A stretch of DNA of 8,340 nt from Planctomycetota bacterium (GTDB taxonomy: Bacteria; Planctomycetota; UBA11346): assembly GCA_947470885.1 (NCBI GenBank), contig CANIXE010000081.1:1-8340 (forward strand), read 5' to 3'. Position 1 is the first letter of the stretch. The number at the start of each line of letters is the position of its first letter. Under the pieces are notes generated by a model. That model did not search any database. It worked only from the letters and a program-made list of their open reading frames with translations, and was not told the DNA's origin. This document shows, one piece after another, positions 6,365 to 8,340 of this stretch. A program made the translations under genes and the position numbers.

Positions 6365-7387
6365 GTGAAGGAAAAGGCAAGTCAGGACGACATCTACCGC
6401 AACATGCGGACGGACATCGAGGCGGGCAGCTATCCCGCATCGACCCGCCTGCCCTCGGTACGCACCCTGGCCAAGCGCTACCAGGCCAGCCCCAACACGA
6501 TCAGCAAGGTGGTGAGCCGGTTGATGGAATCGGGCCTGTGCACCGCCAAACGCGGGGTCGGCCTGTTCGTCCGTTCCCTGCCCAACCGCAAATTGACCCT
6601 GCTGGTGGGCACCACCAGCGCGACGCCCCAGGACGATTTCTTCGGCTCGGTGGAACAGCGCATCAATGAACGCTGCCAGGGCGAAGGTATTGAACTGGAA
6701 CGCTACCACATCATGCCCGGCGACCCCGCCTATGGCCCGGATGTGGACCGGGTGCGCCGTCCCGGGCGGGTGATCCTGGCCATCGGCTTGGCCCATGAGC
6801 CCCACCTGAAACAGATCGCCGACCTGCGCCGGCCCCTGCTGGTGATCGGCACCGCCCCCAGCCGCTGCACCGCCTCGTCCATCACCCCGAACAGCTTCCG
6901 CAGCGGCTACCTGGCCGCCCGCTACCTGATCCGCAAGGGTGCCCGGCGAATCGCTTTCATCGGCCGGGTCCGGGAAGTCCGCGGAGTCATCCTGCCCGAG
7001 GCGGAAAGCCTCAAGGAACTCGCGGGCATGCAGTGTGCCTGCATGGAGGATGGCCTGCCTGTCCATCCCGAACTGATCTTCAACGACATCAACCAGGTTC
7101 CGACCCGGGCCGCGGCCCTGAAGGACAAGCCCGAAGGCGTGATCATGCCCGACGGTGAGGGCGTCGAGGCCATCCAGGCCCTCAAGGCCCTGGGCACCCG
7201 GGCCGAACGGGTGGTCCTGGGGGACGACCGGATCCTGCTCCGGGCCAAGCGGCCCGCCGCCGTGGTCATTCGCCGGGATGACGTGGTCGACCTGGCGATG
7301 CAGGAACTATCCCGCTTGCTGGATGAGAACACCAAGGCCCACCGGACCCTGGTCGTGGATGGCGAACTGAACGAAGCCGCCGGCTGA
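6365..7387 (+). CDS. GntR-family transcription regulator with LacI-like ligand-binding domain
   Basis: 340 residues from GTG 6365 (349 if ATG 6338 is used). Residues ~5-70 form a GntR winged helix: SQDDIYRNMRTDIEAGSYPA, then RLPSVRTLAKRYQASPNTIS as the recognition helix-turn-helix, then a GVGLFV wing. From ~75 to the end it follows the periplasmic-binding-protein/LacI fold: a first strand KLTLLVGTT, FFGSVEQRINERCQGEGIE as helix one, a mid-domain SITPNSFRSGYLAARYLIRKGARRIAFIG matching the LacI-family hinge pattern 'D/N..G...A..L...G...I..I', and a late strand VVLGDD. This GntR plus sugar-binding-fold combination (AraR-like architecture) usually senses a sugar or related small molecule; the ligand is unknown here. 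It follows ispE by 46 bases and precedes ilvC by 144 bases on the same strand. Neither position proves a target. Confidence 0.9.
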   Translation: MKEKASQDDIYRNMRTDIEAGSYPASTRLPSVRTLAKRYQASPNTISKVVSRLMESGLCTAKRGVGLFVRSLPNRKLTLLVGTTSATPQDDFFGSVEQRINERCQGEGIELERYHIMPGDPAYGPDVDRVRRPGRVILAIGLAHEPHLKQIADLRRPLLVIGTAPSRCTASSITPNSFRSGYLAARYLIRKGARRIAFIGRVREVRGVILPEAESLKELAGMQCACMEDGLPVHPELIFNDINQVPTRAAALKDKPEGVIMPDGEGVEAIQALKALGTRAERVVLGDDRILLRAKRPAAVVIRRDDVVDLAMQELSRLLDENTKAHRTLVVDGELNEAAG

Positions 7388-7414
7388 TTAGCCCAGGCGA
7401 ACGACATTCTCGGC

Positions 7415-7436
7415 CTCCAGCGTTTTCCCGCTGGAG
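7415..7436 (+). terminator. Possible weak terminator or leader hairpin after the regulator
   Basis: CTCCAGCG (7415-7422) pairs perfectly with CGCTGGAG (7429-7436) around ttttcc, and GGC/GCC can extend it past a one-base bulge. No T run follows directly; a 20-base all-pyrimidine tract comes later at 7457-7476, with five T at 7471-7475. It lies 27 bases after the regulator's stop. It may separate the regulator from ilvC or belong to the ilvC leader. Confidence 0.45.
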
Positions 7437-7481
7437 CGCCGATCAGCCCAGCATAGCCTCCCCCCCTTCCTTTTTCACCCC

Positions 7482-7503
7482 GGCAGCGGGCACCCCCGCC
7501 GCC
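7482..7503 (+). promoter_or_regulatory. Leader hairpin just upstream of ilvC
   Basis: GGCAGCGGG (7482-7490) pairs with CCCGCCGCC (7495-7503) around a 4-base loop with one A-C mismatch. It ends 18 bases before the ilvC ribosome binding site (AGGA, 7522-7525). No leader peptide rich in Ile, Leu or Val codons is present, so classical attenuation is unlikely. The stem may only reflect high GC content. Confidence 0.3.
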
Positions 7504-7531
7504 ATCATCACTGTTTCCCGCAGGAATCCCC

Positions 7532-8340
7532 ATGGCCATCAAGGTCCACTACGAGAAGACCGCCAAGCTCGCCCCCCTGAAAAAGGCCACCGTCGCCATC
7601 ATCGGCTACGGCAGCCAGGGCCACGCCCACGCCCAGAACCTGCGGGATAGCGGCATCAACGTCATCGTTGGCGCCCATAATCCCAAGAGCGACACCGCCA
7701 AGCTGGCCAAGAAGCACGGCATGACCGTCCTCCCGGTCGCCGAAGCCGTCCAGAAGGCCACCGTGATCATGGCCACGGTCCCTGACGAGTTCCTGCCCGA
7801 GGCCTACGAGAAGGACATCGCCCCGAACCTGAAGAAGGGCGACCTGTTCATGGTTGCCCACGGCTTCAACATCCACTTCGGCTTCGTCAAGCCGCCCGCC
7901 GATGTCGACGTCGCCCTGATCGCCCCCAAGGGCCCCGGCCACACCGTCCGCTCGGAATACGAGAAGGGCGGCGGCGTGCCCTGCCTGGTTGCCATCCACC
8001 AGGACGCCACCGGCAAGGCCCTCCAGCGCGCCCTGGCCTACGGCAACGGCGTCGGCGGCGCCCGGGCCGGGATCATCGAGACCACCTTCCGCGACGAAAC
8101 CGAGACCGACCTGTTCGGCGAGCAGGCCGTGCTCTGCGGCGGCCTGAGCGCCCTGGTCAAAGCCGGCTTCGAAACCCTGACCGAGGCGGGCTACCCCCCC
8201 GAGATGGCCTACTTCGAATGCCTCCACGAGGTCAAGCTGATCGTCGACCTGCTGTACCAAGGCGGCCTCAGCTACATGCGCTACAGCATCAGCAACACCG
8301 CTGAATACGGCGACTACGTCACCGGTTCCAAGATCGTGAC
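7532..8340 (+). CDS. ilvC: Ketol-acid reductoisomerase, 3' end missing
   Basis: 269 codons are present and the frame is open at the window edge; short class I enzymes run about 330-340 residues, so roughly the last fifth is missing. It isomerises and reduces acetolactate or acetohydroxybutyrate, the second common step to valine, leucine and isoleucine, in the cytoplasm. The dinucleotide motif is GYGSQGHAHAQNL (25-37). The catalytic-region His110 is in VAHGFNIHFG. The magnesium ligands are Asp193 and Glu197 in ETDLFGEQ, and Glu229 and Glu233 in ECLHEVKLIVDL. SISNTAEYGD (252-261) lines the substrate site. The start ATG has AGGA six bases upstream. The cofactor loop is unusual: VGAHNPKSDT replaces the common VGLRPGSKSW, with Asp54 at the last Ser position. 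Codons are extremely C/G-ending, more so than the neighbours, as expected for a highly expressed gene. Confidence 0.97.
   Translation, partial: MAIKVHYEKTAKLAPLKKATVAIIGYGSQGHAHAQNLRDSGINVIVGAHNPKSDTAKLAKKHGMTVLPVAEAVQKATVIMATVPDEFLPEAYEKDIAPNLKKGDLFMVAHGFNIHFGFVKPPADVDVALIAPKGPGHTVRSEYEKGGGVPCLVAIHQDATGKALQRALAYGNGVGGARAGIIETTFRDETETDLFGEQAVLCGGLSALVKAGFETLTEAGYPPEMAYFECLHEVKLIVDLLYQGGLSYMRYSISNTAEYGDYVTGSKIV

Noticed and set aside
7388..7531. A branched-chain amino acid leader peptide for ilvC attenuation
   Set aside because: No start codon and no run of Ile, Leu or Val codons is present in a usable frame.
7508..8260. A 250-residue minus-strand open frame opposite ilvC
   Set aside because: ilvC is unmistakable on the plus strand. 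The mirror frame is Gly/Asp/Val/Gln-rich, as expected from a GCC/GTC-biased gene read backwards.

Overview
The window is GC-rich bacterial DNA. Its genes show strong third-position G/C bias, so long mirror-image open frames lie opposite the true genes. The envelope-type proteins (signal peptide, signal anchors), the MEP isoprenoid gene ispE and a GntR/LacI-type hybrid regulator fit a Gram-negative organism. A planctomycete or another PVC-group bacterium is my best guess. That is an impression from protein style, not a demonstrated placement. I see no phage, insertion sequence, tRNA, rRNA or CRISPR.

Layout from left to right. (1) The 3' end of an Ala/Lys/Glu-rich gene (to 508) encodes a long EAAAK-type helix and closes with a strong hairpin terminator (545-586). 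(2) A 385-base non-coding stretch (509-893) holds that terminator and a roughly 130-base imperfect palindrome (702-833) resembling a dispersed intergenic repeat or structured RNA. (3) A 261-residue signal-anchored protein of unknown function (894-1679, +) converges on a minus-strand operon, with a perfect 14-bp hairpin between them (1696-1728). (4) The minus-strand operon is transcribed from about 5296 down to 1754. It encodes an exported 812-residue HEAT/TPR-like protein with an embedded degenerate response-regulator receiver domain, then a membrane-anchored coiled-coil protein, then a 43-residue single-pass membrane microprotein. (5) Divergent from this operon, ispE (5479-6318) is followed closely by a GntR-family regulator with a LacI-like sensor domain (6365-7387). 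(6) The window ends inside ilvC (7532 onward), ketol-acid reductoisomerase, whose cofactor loop has an Asp where NADPH enzymes usually have Ser.

How they fit together. ispE and ilvC are housekeeping biosynthesis genes (isoprenoid precursors and branched-chain amino acids). The regulator between them may control either, itself or distant genes; nothing in the sequence decides this. The best candidate for something undescribed is the minus-strand trio. All three products look targeted to the membrane or beyond, and the large one carries a receiver-like fold where no histidine kinase should reach it, with the usual phosphorylated Asp position occupied by Gly. I read it as an envelope scaffold or assembly system that has reused a pseudo-receiver as a binding module; this is inference.
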